The position numbers were made by a program, and so were the translations under genes. Source: Bryoerythrophyllum caledonicum (lineage: Eukaryota; Streptophyta; Bryopsida; Pottiales; Pottiaceae). Taken from it: 64,000 bases of DNA. The notes under the pieces are model-generated. The model saw only the letters and a program-made list of their open reading frames with translations, was not told the DNA's origin and made no database searches. Shown here piece by piece: positions 46,625-58,994 of the stretch (positions are counted from its first letter, which is position 1; each line of letters begins with the position of its first letter). Where the stretch lies: NCBI GenBank assembly GCA_963971425.1, contig OZ020519.1, positions 20,419,397 through 20,483,396 of the forward strand. Direction: 5' to 3'.

Positions 46625-48101
46625 GAGGAGGCGTGTTCATGGTTGATTGTGCTAATCGTTCTATCGTTGGATGTAAGGTACAAACGCAATTAGCCTTATG
46701 GCGTATGGAGCAGCATGGGGCAACTTGAGGTAAGTGTCCTACTTGCTCGTGTGTGGTGAGTGATCATTTGAATGGTGAATGTTTTTGGAATGGTTGGAGG
46801 TATTGTATATGAATGAATGCCAAGTTGTGTTTAATGGTGGGGGTCTAAAAGGGAGTGAGGTTTTCCCGACCTTCCAACCACAAAACACTTTGTATTGGAA
46901 GGATCCCCTTCTAGGCTTGTGGCTTGAGTTGAGCAAGGGGCCTAGGGGTGAAAGGTTGAGGCCCTCCCACGGAAATCCACAAGGATTTCCCGTGAGCCCC
47001 TAGGTCGAAGGGGAAGGGTACAAGTGCCCGGGTATGGGACAAGGGCGTCCCTTCCTTCAGCCCACGCTTGACTAACCACCAAGGTAAGAACAACTTCGTG
47101 TCACTTGAACGGTTGACTCCAATGTTGCAAGTTAACGCTATGTATGTGTGAATGAGCTACTTGGAGGGGAGTTGGAGTCGTGGACGCATCCAAGAGGTAG
47201 GGGTGCTGATGGAAGGAGCGCTGCGTACGGTATGTCCACTACACCCTCTTTTTAGGACCACGAGTAGTAAATAGGACCAACTTGGATGTGGTGACCACAC
47301 TAGGGTTAGAAAACCCTGATTTCCCACTTGAGCCGTGTGGAACACTTGCCTTAGAACCGCTAGGTTTGGCCAACCACGAAATTGCATGCAACAAATCTGG
47401 TGCTAACAAGTGGAGTGGCTGGAGTTGCTTTAAGGTAAGTTATCCCCGTCTAAAATATTATATGCGACTCATGGGTTGGCCTTAGAATCGTTAGAGAGCG
47501 AATAGGTCCACGGTCGACTTCAACTAATGGTGACAGGGTGGCTGGAGATGCATCAAGGTATGTCTTCTTCACGGTGATAACATTGTATTCACACCTTGTT
47601 GCATGCCATCCTGTAATGGTGTCGTTTTCCTCCTAGTAGGTAATGCCTAGTTCAAGGTGGTAAAAGGTGGAAGGGGGGATACCAAAGATACCGAGGAACC
47701 CCACCTTTTATCGAATTGAGGCCTAGGTCAGCCCCAGAGTAAGGATCTGTATCGTGTGGTGCCAATTGGGGAACAACTTTCCAACGGGGTGATACTCGTG
47801 GAGACATTCCTCAGTTTGGTTAACCTTTTGTCGTTACTCTTGAAGGGTAGTCCTTAATAGGATTCTTCGGCGGCCTCATCGAGCTAAAACTCCACCACTA
47901 AAATTGGGTCTTGGTCTTGAGTCAGTCCATCCTCGTGATAGAATTGGGAGTAGGTGTGTGGGAAACACCCACTCACTGATCGAACTAGGCCGGGCTCGTG
48001 TAGATCCACCCACGACCTCGACAACTTCGACGGGAAGCCTTTTGGAGGACATGACTACCATCCACGACCCACTGGACCCTATTTTTTGGATCTTAGAGTA
48101 G

Positions 48102-50952
48102 ATGTCCCGTGCCACAAGGTCCCAAAGACCTTCCCTCACACCACCGTGGGAACCAGCGAGTGAAAGAAGGAGTAGGTCTAGGGAACTCACCGAGGACACA
48201 GCAAAGGGGTTCTTGGAGGTACAACTAGAGGCTCTGCTCGCCCCCTTCCTTCCCTTCCCCCCATCTCTTCCTTCCACTTCATTCAATCCGGTGAATACCA
48301 CTAACACCACTAGCCCACGAAACACCCCCTCAGCCCCTACCATGGCCTCTGGGGGACCACCCTCGGTGCGGCCTCCCATTAATCCCTTGGTTCAGCCAAG
48401 GGGTTTACCCATCTTAGTGCCCGAGGGCTTACAAGCGGCGCCTATGCCACCCAATTTGCCCACCTTTAGAGGAACCAAAGATGAAGACCCCTCCGCACAC
48501 GTAGAACGTTTTCTTGAGCTCCTCACGACGTGCCTCATCACCAACACCGATTATTTCCTAGTGTGGTTTTCGTGTACCTGATGGACGCCGGCTACGAGTG
48601 GTATAGGAATCACCCCCCTGGTACCTTTGAGGATTGGGATAGCCTCATGAGGGCCTTTTTGGAGCACTTTAGACCCGAGGTAGGTCAAAATAATGCCCTC
48701 ACAGCCTTAGCCGCACTACGCCAAGGCCCAGAGGAGGAGATCACGACCTACATTAGGAGGTTTGAGCTGGTGGTTACAAGGTTTGTGGGAAACCTCCTCA
48801 CCAATGACACCCTAACCCAATTCTTTATCCAAGGGTTCAACAATGAGGGAACCATTAGGGAGATTTTGAAGGTCCGCCCCACATCGTTAGACACTGCCAA
48901 GGCACAAGCTAGGCTAATAGAGCAAGTCGATCGAGACCAAGAGCGTATGTGGTAGAAGGAAGAGCACCACATCCCTAGTTTTATACCTATCCATGCCAAG
49001 GGCAAGGGACCAACCCAGAACCTAACGCAGGAGCCCCGGTTGCCCAAGCCCCCATGTGGAACTACTATGCTCCACCCTTGAATGTTAGGCCACCGGTAGC
49101 TCTCCCCGAACTCACCTATCACGAAGAGCGGGGCACATGGAAGGAGGAAATGAAGAATGAAATCCTCCAAGGCCAACAAGGCTTCCAGGACCAATTAGCT
49201 CAACAAATCAAGGCCATGCAAGACCAAATGGCCTTGTTAATTAAAAACCAAGTCCCTAACCCCACACCTCTACCCATAGAGTCAGGTAGACATGCCTCGG
49301 GCCTATGGTGCACTCAATGTGGCCAACCGGGGCACACCAATTCCTTCTGCACCACCCCAGCGGCGGCACCGCAGTACCAGATCGCTCAACCCCCGTATGT
49401 GCCTCCCCATAGGAATCAACCACCGGTGGCAGCTAACTATGGCCCGCAAGGCTATACACCACCAAACCCAGGTTATGGGGGACCTCTACGACCACGGTAT
49501 GAAACCCATCACGCTTGTGGCAAGAGACACGCACCTGGGCAGTGTCGGGTCGAAAGTCGAGTAGTATGTGGTAACTGTGGGGGTAATCACCCTACCCAAG
49601 TGTGTCGAAGACCGGATAAGGTAATCCCCATGCCTCCTCCACCGGGGAACTACCCTCAGCAAGCTCAAGACCATTTGAGAGGTGCACGCAACCCTACCGG
49701 TGATAATACTCTTAGGCCACCTAGCCTCTACTATGACTACAACAACAACCGCCAAAGTCAAACTCCCGCAATGGGGGTTAATACCAAGGACGGTTACATC
49801 CCTATAAACCAAGGGCAAAATCGTGGAGGCCAACAAAACCATGGGGGGCAACAACACCAAGGACCACAAGATGTCCGCTATGCCACCATGTCAAGTGAAA
49901 TCGTGTCCACACAAGGCCCTTCCCTCACTGAGCTCAATGTCGTTTTCCAGGAGATTAGCACAACCAAGGAAGCAAAACCTTGTGAGTTACCCGCATTGGC
50001 CGTCCAGACCCGGTCTAACCGATGCGAGCCTAGGTATTCGAGCCCCCCTCCACCCATACCAGAAGAGGGTGAGCCCTCAGAGGAAGATTCACCTCACTTC
50101 TCTGATCTAAACAATGCCACCAAGGAGGCGGTGGAGGGCACTAAACGGGCCAATCTAAAGTCTTCCCATGGGAAACTTAGGTCCCAAACACCATCATCCG
50201 CTTCCCAAGAACCATGGGAAGGGCCCCCGGCCCCTAGTTCCGAGGTGGACACACTCCCACGGGTCGAGGGACACGTAGGAGAGGGATCTTACGATTTATG
50301 GGCGGATTTGAGTCGCCTCAAGGCAGACATCACCATAGCCCAATTATTGGAGGTATCCCCACCCATGAGGAAGGTCCTTAGGTCGGGCACCCCGGTGAAA
50401 CAGAGGCCTAAGGCAAGAGTTAGATTGGCAGCTCGTGTAAAATCCGCACACCCCAATATCGAAGTCAAGGCGGTCCAAATTGAGGTATCAATCGTGGATA
50501 AGGTGGTACCCAACGTACTAGTCGACGGTGGTAGTGGTTTGAACATCATGCCCCTTTCGACTATGGAGAAATTGGGGTTGGACATCACGGAACCATCACC
50601 ATACATTATCAACATGGCTAATCAAAGCTCGGAGGCCCCGTTAGGCCAAATTAGTGGTTGTAAAGTTACCACAGGGGATGTAGAGTATTCCCTCACCTTC
50701 CAAGTCATTCGAATGCACTCCAATAAGGGGGCATACCCCTTGCTACTAGGAAGACCTTGGTTGCGAATTGCCAATGCCACGGTAGAATGGGGAGGACCGC
50801 AACCAAATATCACCTACGGACCTCCGGAGAATCCTACTACGGTCCATATCCAACCAAGTAGGCTAGGACTTTGCAATGGTTGTATGGGCTCTTCGGAGGA
50901 TGAGTCGCAAGAGGTGTTGACAAAAGGATCTTCCAAGAAGGTGAAGTTCGCA
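48102..50952 (+). pseudogene. gag, nucleocapsid and protease region of the gypsy element
   Basis: A retrotransposon gag domain (WYRNHPPGTFEDWDSLMRAF, GQNNALTALAALRQ, FIQGF) spans about 48,450-48,950. It is broken by a one-base shift near 48,570, a TAG at 48,953 and another shift before 49,054. From 49,054 an open frame carries two zinc knuckles, CTQCGQPGHTNSFC (C-x2-C-x4-H-x4-C) and CGNCGGNHPTQVC. Then, after a Pro/Gln-rich linker, comes a retropepsin (VLVDGGSGLNIM, about 50,516-50,551) with DGG in place of the usual DTG/DSG. The frame runs into the CACTA insertion at 50,953. The products would form the capsid and cleave the polyprotein. Confidence 0.85.
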
Positions 50953-52362
50953 CACTATAAGAAACCCGTGTTTTTAGTGACAGGGCAACTAACGTGCAAT
51001 TATGTTTTGTGCAGCATCCGGCACGTCAACGTTGACGTCCAAAAAAATCCGTTATAATTGACATGCGAAAAACATGCCAAAATCTCAAAAAACAGGCCCA
51101 CGTATTTTAAAACATCACAAAAACTTGGGGGTTGAAGGTGTTAAAAGTCTGCCATGTGGCTGCCACGTCGCGTCCACGTCATCGCAACATGGACGGGCAG
51201 TGCCACATCTCCAACTTTTTCATCCGGGCCCTTGGTAATGTGGCCCATGATGTGGCGCATGACGTGGCATTAGATTGTGACTAGGCTTGCATACGTGGAC
51301 CCGCCATTTTATGACGTGGCACCTTTAAAATATGACGTGTCACTTTTTAAAATATGACGTGGCATGTCCAATCAGCATAGTTTAATGCAATAATTAATTG
51401 TGGACAGTGTAAATTGGGACGTCATTTCTAACACGGTATGTTTTCTGTGACGTTCGTTATGACGTTTTCTGTGACGTTCGTTATGACGTTTTCTGTGACG
51501 TTCGTTGAGATGGAGGTCACCAAAAACAAGCACCAGGTCAGCAAAAGCAAGTGCCATGTCACCAAAAAGAAGCGCCATGTTACCAAAAAGAAGCGCCATG
51601 TCATCAAAAAGTACCGTATCACTTTAAGTTTCAAGGGTAACTCAAATTCACCCAAATAGATGGATGAAAGTGAATCACTCTTGATTCAAGTGTGATGAGA
51701 TAGGAGAGAAGGCCTTACATATATACAATGGGATGCACAAGTGGTGACAATCCATATGGGATTATTGAATTTGTCATGGTATTAGCCTCGTGTTAGCATA
51801 AACATTAAAATGTCACAGTAGACGTCCATCCAGACGTCTGTTCCAACATCCTCTTTGCCTACGTGGCAGCTGATTTCAACCTTGCCTACGTGGCACAAAC
51901 ATTTTTAAAAGAATCCAATTTCTACCTTGCCTACGTGGCTCAAACATGTTTTTTGTGATGTCAGTAAGGACATTCACGTTTTTTGTGATGTCAGTAACGA
52001 CATCCACGATTTTTTTTAGGGGTCAGCCCATCTCCATTGTGTTTTAACCGTTGGGAAGTGTTTTACGGGAGGTTGCAGTAATAATCTCGAAGTTACTCAC
52101 AGTAACGCTGAAACCCCCTGCCGACGTGGCATTGTCACCTTTCTGAGGACGTTGTCTAAAACATGACTATGTTCACTAGGACGTCCCGCAAAAAAAATAC
52201 GTTTATGCTCACATCTCTGCGTTTTTCCGCCAATTTTTCCATGTTTGGTGCAACATCCACCAGAATCCGAGAGCCCAAGGCTCGGCCCGTTCGCAAAAAC
52301 ATGTTTTGAAAAACACACTTGATCACAGCTAACGTCACAAAAATCACGGGTTTCTTATAGTG
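50953..52362. mobile_element. Non-autonomous CACTA (En/Spm-like) element
   Basis: The 1410-bp element starts CACTATAAGAAACCCGTG and ends with the inverted sequence, flanked by the 3-bp duplication GCA (50,950-50,952 and 52,363-52,365), as CACTA elements require. Subterminal ACGTGGCA/TGACGTGG words occur in multiple copies (51,253-51,365; 51,862-51,940; 52,122). Internal short tandems include GACGTTCGTTATGACGTTTT and an AGCGCCATGTCACCAAAAAG unit. There is no transposase, so it depends on an autonomous relative. It interrupts the polyprotein frame between protease and RT. Short frames inside are incidental. Confidence 0.9.
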
Positions 52363-55300
52363 GCACCACACAAAGAGGTGGATAGAGCTCAACCCTCGAG
52401 GGCCAATGTGATGCCATTTAAAAGCATGGGACCGGGCCTTTATGAATGGGTCCCCACCGGGGAGTTTGTAGACTGGTTGAGGGAGCACCCCACCTCGAGC
52501 GCGGACGAAGCCATATCCGTGCATTTCATCGATAGTGAGCTCATCGACGGGGAAACCGGATTGGGACTTAGCCTAGTCCCCCTTCTCGATGACCTAGAAC
52601 CTGCGGCGGTATTTGGACTGGATGTTGATGGCACACAAGAGAACGAGTTGGAAGTGTTGGGAAGCGAAGGCCCTCTCAAACCCTCCCTCCACTTCCGTAG
52701 GACATCCACCGGTATACTAGCTAGTGGTTCTGGGGCAACGTACCCCCAAGTTCCGAACGACTGGTACCAGGGACCTACCAAACAACCACACGTACATCAT
52801 GATGATTGGAAATTGATGGTGGTCTCTCACGAGGCGGAAGGAACCCGGAGTATAAAGGTGGGCGTTGGGTTGACCGAGGAAGAGTTAGTGGAATACAAAG
52901 CACTAGTGGTGGAGTTTGGGGACATCTTCGCGTGGTCATACAAGGACCTCAAGGGCATTCCCCCGGCGGTAACGCAGCATCACATCCCCCTTCTCCCAGG
53001 CACTACTCCCATTAGACAGAAAGAGCGGCGCATGAACCCTAACCTGCAGCTCATTGTCAAGGCAGAATTGGAAAAACTACTCCAAGCGGGGTTCATCAAG
53101 CCTGTGGAGATATCCGATTGGGTCTCCCCCATGGTGTTAGTTAAGAAGAAAAATGGGAAGCTACGGGTGTGCATTGACTATAGGAAACTCAACCACCACA
53201 CCCAAAATGACCACTTTCCCTTGCCCTTTATCAACACTATTTTAGAGGAGATAGGTGGTCATGAGCTTTACACGTTTATGGATGGTTACTCGGGCTACAA
53301 CAAAATCTCCATTGCTCCCGAGGACTATCACAAGACCGCCTTCACGACCCCGTGGGGCACGTTCATCTACTTGGTCATGCCTTTTGGGCTTTGTAACGCC
53401 CCTTCCACATTCTAGAGGGCCATGACCTATGCTTTCTCAGACCTCTTACATAAATCAATGACGGTATTCATTGACGATTTTAGCACCCAGTCCACAAAGA
53501 CCGACCACCTCAGGTGTGTGCGGCAAAGTTTCGAGCGGTGTAGGCGCACCGGCATCGCTCTCAATCCCGGAAAGATTTTTCTCGCCGTAGAGAAGGGAGT
53601 CTTTCTAGGATTTGTGGTTTCCAAGGAGGGTAGAGAGCCACACCCCGACAAGGTGAAGGTCATTGTGGAGTTAAGCCCTCCCACAACCGTCAAAGAGGTA
53701 CAGAAAACCCTGGGGCACATAGGATGGTATCGGGAGGTTATCCATGACTATGCAACGAAATCCATGCCCATTACTCGACTAATCCAAAAGAACATAAGAT
53801 TCGAATGGACTCCCCATTGCGAAGAGGCCTTCGAAGTCTTGAAAAAGGAATTAACCACCTACCCGGTTTTGAGGCCCCCGAATTGGGAGTTGCCCTTCGA
53901 CAACTTTTGTGATGCATCTGCGGTGGCTGTAGGGAGCACCTTATGCTAACCCGTGGGCCATACCGGCAAGGACCACCCCATTGCCTTTGCAAGTAGGCAA
54001 TTAAACCCTGCCGAAAAGAACTATACCACCACCGAACGTGAGTGCTTGGCAATGGTCTTTTCGGTCAAAAAATTTCGCCACTACTTGTTACTCAACCCCG
54101 TAGTGTTCTACGTGGATCACATGGCCATCAAGTACCTTGTCAACAAGGCGGACTTGAGTGGTCGTTTAGCGAGGTGGGTCTTACTTTTAGAGGAGTTTGA
54201 CTACACGGTGGAATACCGCCCGGGGCGGATGCACCTTCAAGCGGATCACCTCTCACGCCTCTCAGAGGAACTTGGTGTCGTCCCCATTGATGAGGCCTTG
54301 ATAGACGAGGACTTGTTCAAAGTATCCTCCATTCCCTCATGGTACAATTTAGTGGCCAAATTCCTTACTACCCACCTTCTACCGGATTCATTGTCCAAAA
54401 ACGAGCGTCGGAAGGTTCGTCTCTATAGCCGCCACTTTACCATAGTAGGGGGCAAATTGTACCGTCGTGGAATTGACGGCTTACTACGTCGATGTGTGAC
54501 ATCCGTGGAAATCCCCACGATCCTCTCAGCCTGCCACGACAGCGCATGTGGAGGGCATTTCTCTGGGACCTTGACGGCCCAAAAAGTCCTTCGCGCAGGC
54601 TACTATTGGCCCACACTCTTCCAAGACGCCCATGAGTACACCAAGCGATGCGACGCTTGCCAACGGTATGCCCGAAATGACCTCCGAATGAACATGCCAC
54701 TACGCGTATCCTTGCCCTTGGTCCCATTCGAGAAGTGGGGTATTGACTACGTGGGGGAGGTGCACCCTAGCTCTTCTAGTGGAATGAAGCACATTGTGGT
54801 AGCAACCGAATATCTCACCAAATGGGCCGAGGCTCGAGCAGTAAAAACCAATGACGCAAGTCATGCGGCCAAATTCTTGTTCGAGCAAATCATCACACGG
54901 TTTGGTTGTCCCAAAATCCTCATTAGTGATAGAGGGAAACACTTTTTGAACGAGATGATCGAAGCCATGACCACTCGGTTCAAGATCAACCATCGTAAGA
55001 CCACCCCTTATCACCCTCAAACCAATGGGCACACCGAGCGAGTTAACCAAACCCTCGTGAATATCTTGAGGAAGACGGTCACCAATTCCAAGAGGGATTG
55101 AGACACGAAACTCCCCGCTGCATTATGGGCCTACCGAACCACCTTCAAGGTGACCACCCATGCTACCCCCTTTTCGTTGGTGTATGGCATTGAAGCCATT
55201 TTGCCAATTGAGTTCGAGATCCCCTCCTTGCGAGTGGCCGTGACCGAACGATGGTCCATGGCCACGTCCTTAGCTGTCCAGTTAGAACGATTGGAGGAGC

Positions 55301-55587
55301 TCGATGAGATGCGCCGATGGAGCGCCCAACACATGGAAGCCATCCAACGTCGAAGGAAGATTGCCTTTGACAACCGAAACAAAGTCCGGTCACTACAACC
55401 GGGCAGGCTAGTCCTCCTCCAAGATGCGAGGAGAATGGATTTCCCTGGCAAGTTTGATGCCTTGTGGTTGGGACCATATCTTGTGAAGGAGGTTTTCCCC
55501 AACAACTCCATTCAACTCCAAACCCTTAACGGCGAGGATTTTTCCACACGAACATCGGGCAACCGATGCAAAGAGTACAAAGTGTGA
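52363..55587 (+). pseudogene. RT, RNase H and integrase of the gypsy element
   Basis: One frame runs through the pol domains. RT spans 53,030-53,480 (SPMVLVKKKNGKLRVCIDYR, then the catalytic box VFIDDF near 53,470, a FIDD variant). RNase H spans 53,880-54,290 (CDAS, TERECLAM, ADHLSRL). Integrase has an HHCC finger at 54,530-54,665 (H..H..CDACQ) and a DDE core (WGIDYVG, SDRGKHF, NGHTERVNQ, about 54,736-55,045). It ends with a non-chromodomain C-terminus. Three in-frame stops, TAG 53,413, TAA 53,947 and TGA 55,099, replace codons normally CAG, CAA/other and TGG. All are C-to-T/G-to-A type changes. Confidence 0.92.
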
Positions 55588-55733
55588 AATTGCTCACAAC
55601 CTTCACGATTGAACCTCCAAATTGGGGTTACAGCCACGGCCCATTTGGGCACGAAAAGATCGAACTTGACCGTGTGCCCATGCAAAAGAGTTGGGTTTTC
55701 TGCCTCTTCGAGTTGTCCCAGATGGCCGCCATG

Positions 55734-57971
55734 TGTGAGCCGCCAAAACGACTCCCGAGGATGAATGGACCGCACATCAATTGTGTTAGGTTCAACTAGT
55801 AGTTGAAGTGGGTAATCCAATAGGATTAACCCATGATTTTTGATCAATATGGCTAAATGGCCTTTCCGTTCACTAATTCCTTAAATAGGAGCCACTCTAT
55901 GGCGACCACGGATTTTATTAAGTTAACCAACAAAATAATTAGAAAGGAAAAAAAGAAGGAGGTTTAAAAGCCCCTAAGAAAATGGTTGGAAGAGTCCAAA
56001 AGGTGGGGCAAACCCCTCGTCGATCACTAGGGAAAATTAGGAATTACCCCAAGCAAGGGGAATTCAATCTAGGTAGATTAATTGATTTAGCAACCTTGGA
56101 ATTAACTTAATGGCTCACTTATTGGAGATCATGCACACCCATGTGGCATGGAGTTAATGTTTAGATTTAGATATTCCTTGGTTACTGGGACACCCACTCT
56201 TGTTAAATGCAAGGGTGGCACGGAATTAGTAGTCATAGGGTTAGTAGGTCTTGTAAGAAGAATCCATTTATGGGAGAAGGCCAAAGGCGGCAGGGAACCA
56301 TCTTTGGGAACTCAAGGAGAGCAAGGGTTGGGGGGTTACCCCCTGGAAGAACTGGGACATTCAGGGGGATGAGAGAGGCGTAGGAAAAGAGAGAACAGGG
56401 GTGTGGAGAGAATGAGAGCAGGAAGTCCCGGCCACTAAGAGTGCGAATTAGGTTAGGAAGAGCAAGGGTTAAAGACGATCAAGATCGCGAGGAAGAGCAG
56501 GGGCTGAAGACAATCAAGATCACAAGGAACGAGACGGCCAAGATCACCAGGGGCTGAAGACGATCAAGACCACGAGGAACGAGACGATCAAGAACAGCAG
56601 GAGCTGAGACGATCAAGAGCACGAGGAACGAGACGGCCAAGAGCAGCAGGAGCTGAAGACGATCAAGAGCACGAGGAAGAGCAGGAAGAGCTAAAGACGA
56701 TCAAGATCGCGAGGAAGAGCAGGGGCTGAAGACGATCAAGATCGCGAGGAAGAGTAGGGGCTGAAGACGATCAAGACCACGAAGAACAAGACGGCCAAGA
56801 GCAGCACGAGCTGAAGATGATCAAGATCACCAGGAGCTGAAGACGACCAAGATCACCAGGAGCTGAAGACGATCAAGATCACCAGGAGCTGAAGACGACC
56901 AAGTTCACCAGGAGCTGAGGACAATCAAGATTACCAGGAGCTGAAGACGACCAAGATCACCAGGAGCTGAAGACGATCAAGATCACGAGGAACGAGACGA
57001 CCAAGATCGCGAGGAAGAGCAGGAGCTGAAGACGATCAAGATCACCAGGAGCTGAAGACGATCAAGATCACCAGGAGCTGAAGACGATCAAGAGCAGCAG
57101 GAGCTGAAGACGATCAAGATCACCAGGAGCTGAAGACGATCAAGACCACGAGGAACGAGACGGCCAAGATCACCAGGGAGCCTCTCCTCACCCCCCGGCT
57201 AGTAGTAAATTCCTTATGCAATAAGGAACACTAAATTTCTAAATACTAAAACCATGCGGAAGCGTTGCCAATTTTTTGCTAGAATTAGGGTTTGCTTCAC
57301 ACTCAACTAAACAACCGGATAATTGGTCATTAGTAAGTAAAATCAGCCGGAGGTTCATTCGCAACGAGGTTGAGGTGGGATACTTGTGTGAATGGATGTG
57401 GTATATGCGTGGAATGTGATTCACGATCTTGGATACATCATATGTTGAAGGTGCACTGCTGGTCGCTGGCTGTGAGGTCCAGGGTCGAGTCAAGTGATCA
57501 ATTGAATGCTGCCATCATGTTAAGCACAAAAAACTAATAAGAATCAAAAAAACAAACATAAGAATCGGAGTTGAAGTCAAGGAGATAATTAGGATTATAA
57601 GTTGGTAGAAAATAGGGAAGCCTGTCAGCTGCCAACTGGTTCCAGGGTCACACCTAAGCCTGAACCTGATCATTAAGGGTCTAATCAAGTTCGGAATGCT
57701 CAATTGAACCCATGAGCGTTGACAACGTTGCATTCGGAGCCCTAGAGGAAAAGTTACACTTGTTCAGAGGTGGGTTCAATTAGAAGGCTGGATTAAGTCA
57801 CCACCTCACTAGTTAACCACAAGGAACCCAAGTGAACATGAGACGTGTCGCCATGCTTGTATAAGTTGTGTATGAATGGGCTGAGGGTTGGTTACACAGG
57901 CAACCAGGCCCCATATTAGGATCTTGTGTTCAAGATAAGCCACCCTTTAGGGGCGGTTTATTTGGCTCACA
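55734..57971 (+). repeat. 3' LTR (2238 bp)
   Basis: It is 189 bp shorter than the 5' LTR because its internal minisatellite (about 56,490-57,175) has fewer units. The sequence before it (GAGTTGTCCCAGATGGCCGCC) is not an obvious polypurine tract, which is unusual for a transposed copy. Confidence 0.92.
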
Positions 57972-58980
57972 ATGGCCCTCCCAGGTGTGATACTTGGATG
58001 CCGGAGTACGTTAATGAGCAGTGGAAGTGGATGGCAGAAGCACAAGAGAAGTCCGAAAAGCCCGTTCCGGACCCAACTCCCATACTGTCTGTGACACCAA
58101 AATCAATCCCGAGAAGAAAATGCAAGACCACCTTGAAAACTTTGACCCCATGTTCCTCGTCGCGGGCGGAGAAGGGAAAGAAAGCAAAGGCCGATGAACC
58201 TGGCCTCGCGATCGAACAGTGCCTGAACTTCACACAGGCTGACGTCGCCAAAATGAAGCGGACTAAAGTTGAAGCAATTGGCAAGGTTCTGGACGACGCA
58301 TTCAAAAACATTTACGTAGTCGAGAATAAGCCTTTGACAGTAGAAGACCCTGTCATAAAGAAGGATGTCGTGAAGCTCGTTCATTTCAATAACCTGCACA
58401 GGGCCCCCCTTGGAGGATTAGTGTACAGGGGCATCCTGAAAGAACGGCTTGAAGGAATCATCAACGCAACTCGCGCATCCTCGAAGGCCACGACACGTGA
58501 GATTCACATTCGAGTCCTGCCACTGAAGAAGAAATGTGAAGGAAGTAAGGTGGAGTTCTTTGCGACCAAGCCGACGAAGGAGGACTACCTAAGGGACTCG
58601 ATACACTTTTACATTATTGGTGGTCAGCATACTGTGGCAGAGCACAAGATCTTGTCACACGAACTGCCATCAGCGTGGACGCTCGAAATAATCTCGCACT
58701 TCTCTATCATCCTGGTTTGGACCAAACCGGACCCCAAAGACATGACCCTGCTACAACTCTCGCGCGCTCTCAACCAAGATCTGACGGGTGTGCGGAAGGA
58801 GCAGAGTTTTACAGAGCAGTTGCAAACGTGTAGAGTGAAGTGGTTTGAGTTCGGAAAACCTGCCCCCCAACTCTATGGTCGTCCACAATCTGACGAATTC
58901 TCGGTAAGCTTACATTCTCCTCCTCAATAAATTTCAATTTAATCAATGCGCTCATTCTTCAAAGCAACCAATCCAATGTA

Positions 58981-58994
58981 CCGGAGATCTCCGG
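58981..58994. repeat. Palindromic 14-mer in a 123-bp intron
   Basis: A perfect CCGGAGATCTCCGG sits within the intron 58,904-59,026. It is followed by GGTGCTC, as at 34,412. Confidence 0.9.

Larger units (their letters stand above)
44180..57971 (+). mobile_element. Ty3/gypsy LTR retrotransposon
   Basis: It is a 13.8-kb element with TG..CA LTRs beginning TGTGAGCC and ending GGCTCACA. The 5-bp target duplication ATGGC is at 44,175-44,179 and 57,972-57,976. Internal order is gag, zinc knuckles, protease, RT, RNase H, integrase, that is, Ty3/gypsy. I see no chromodomain after integrase; the end resembles plant non-chromodomain lineages (Athila/Tat type), and the primer site agrees with a tRNA-Asp-like type. 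It sits in sense orientation in an exon of the host element's plus-strand gene. The coding region is broken by frameshifts, stops and a CACTA insertion, so it cannot move on its own. Confidence 0.93.

Noticed and set aside
47876-48379. Minus-strand frame in the gypsy element
   Set aside because: Antisense of gag; no family resemblance.
54437-55477. Minus-strand frames across integrase
   Set aside because: Shadows of the conserved plus-strand integrase.
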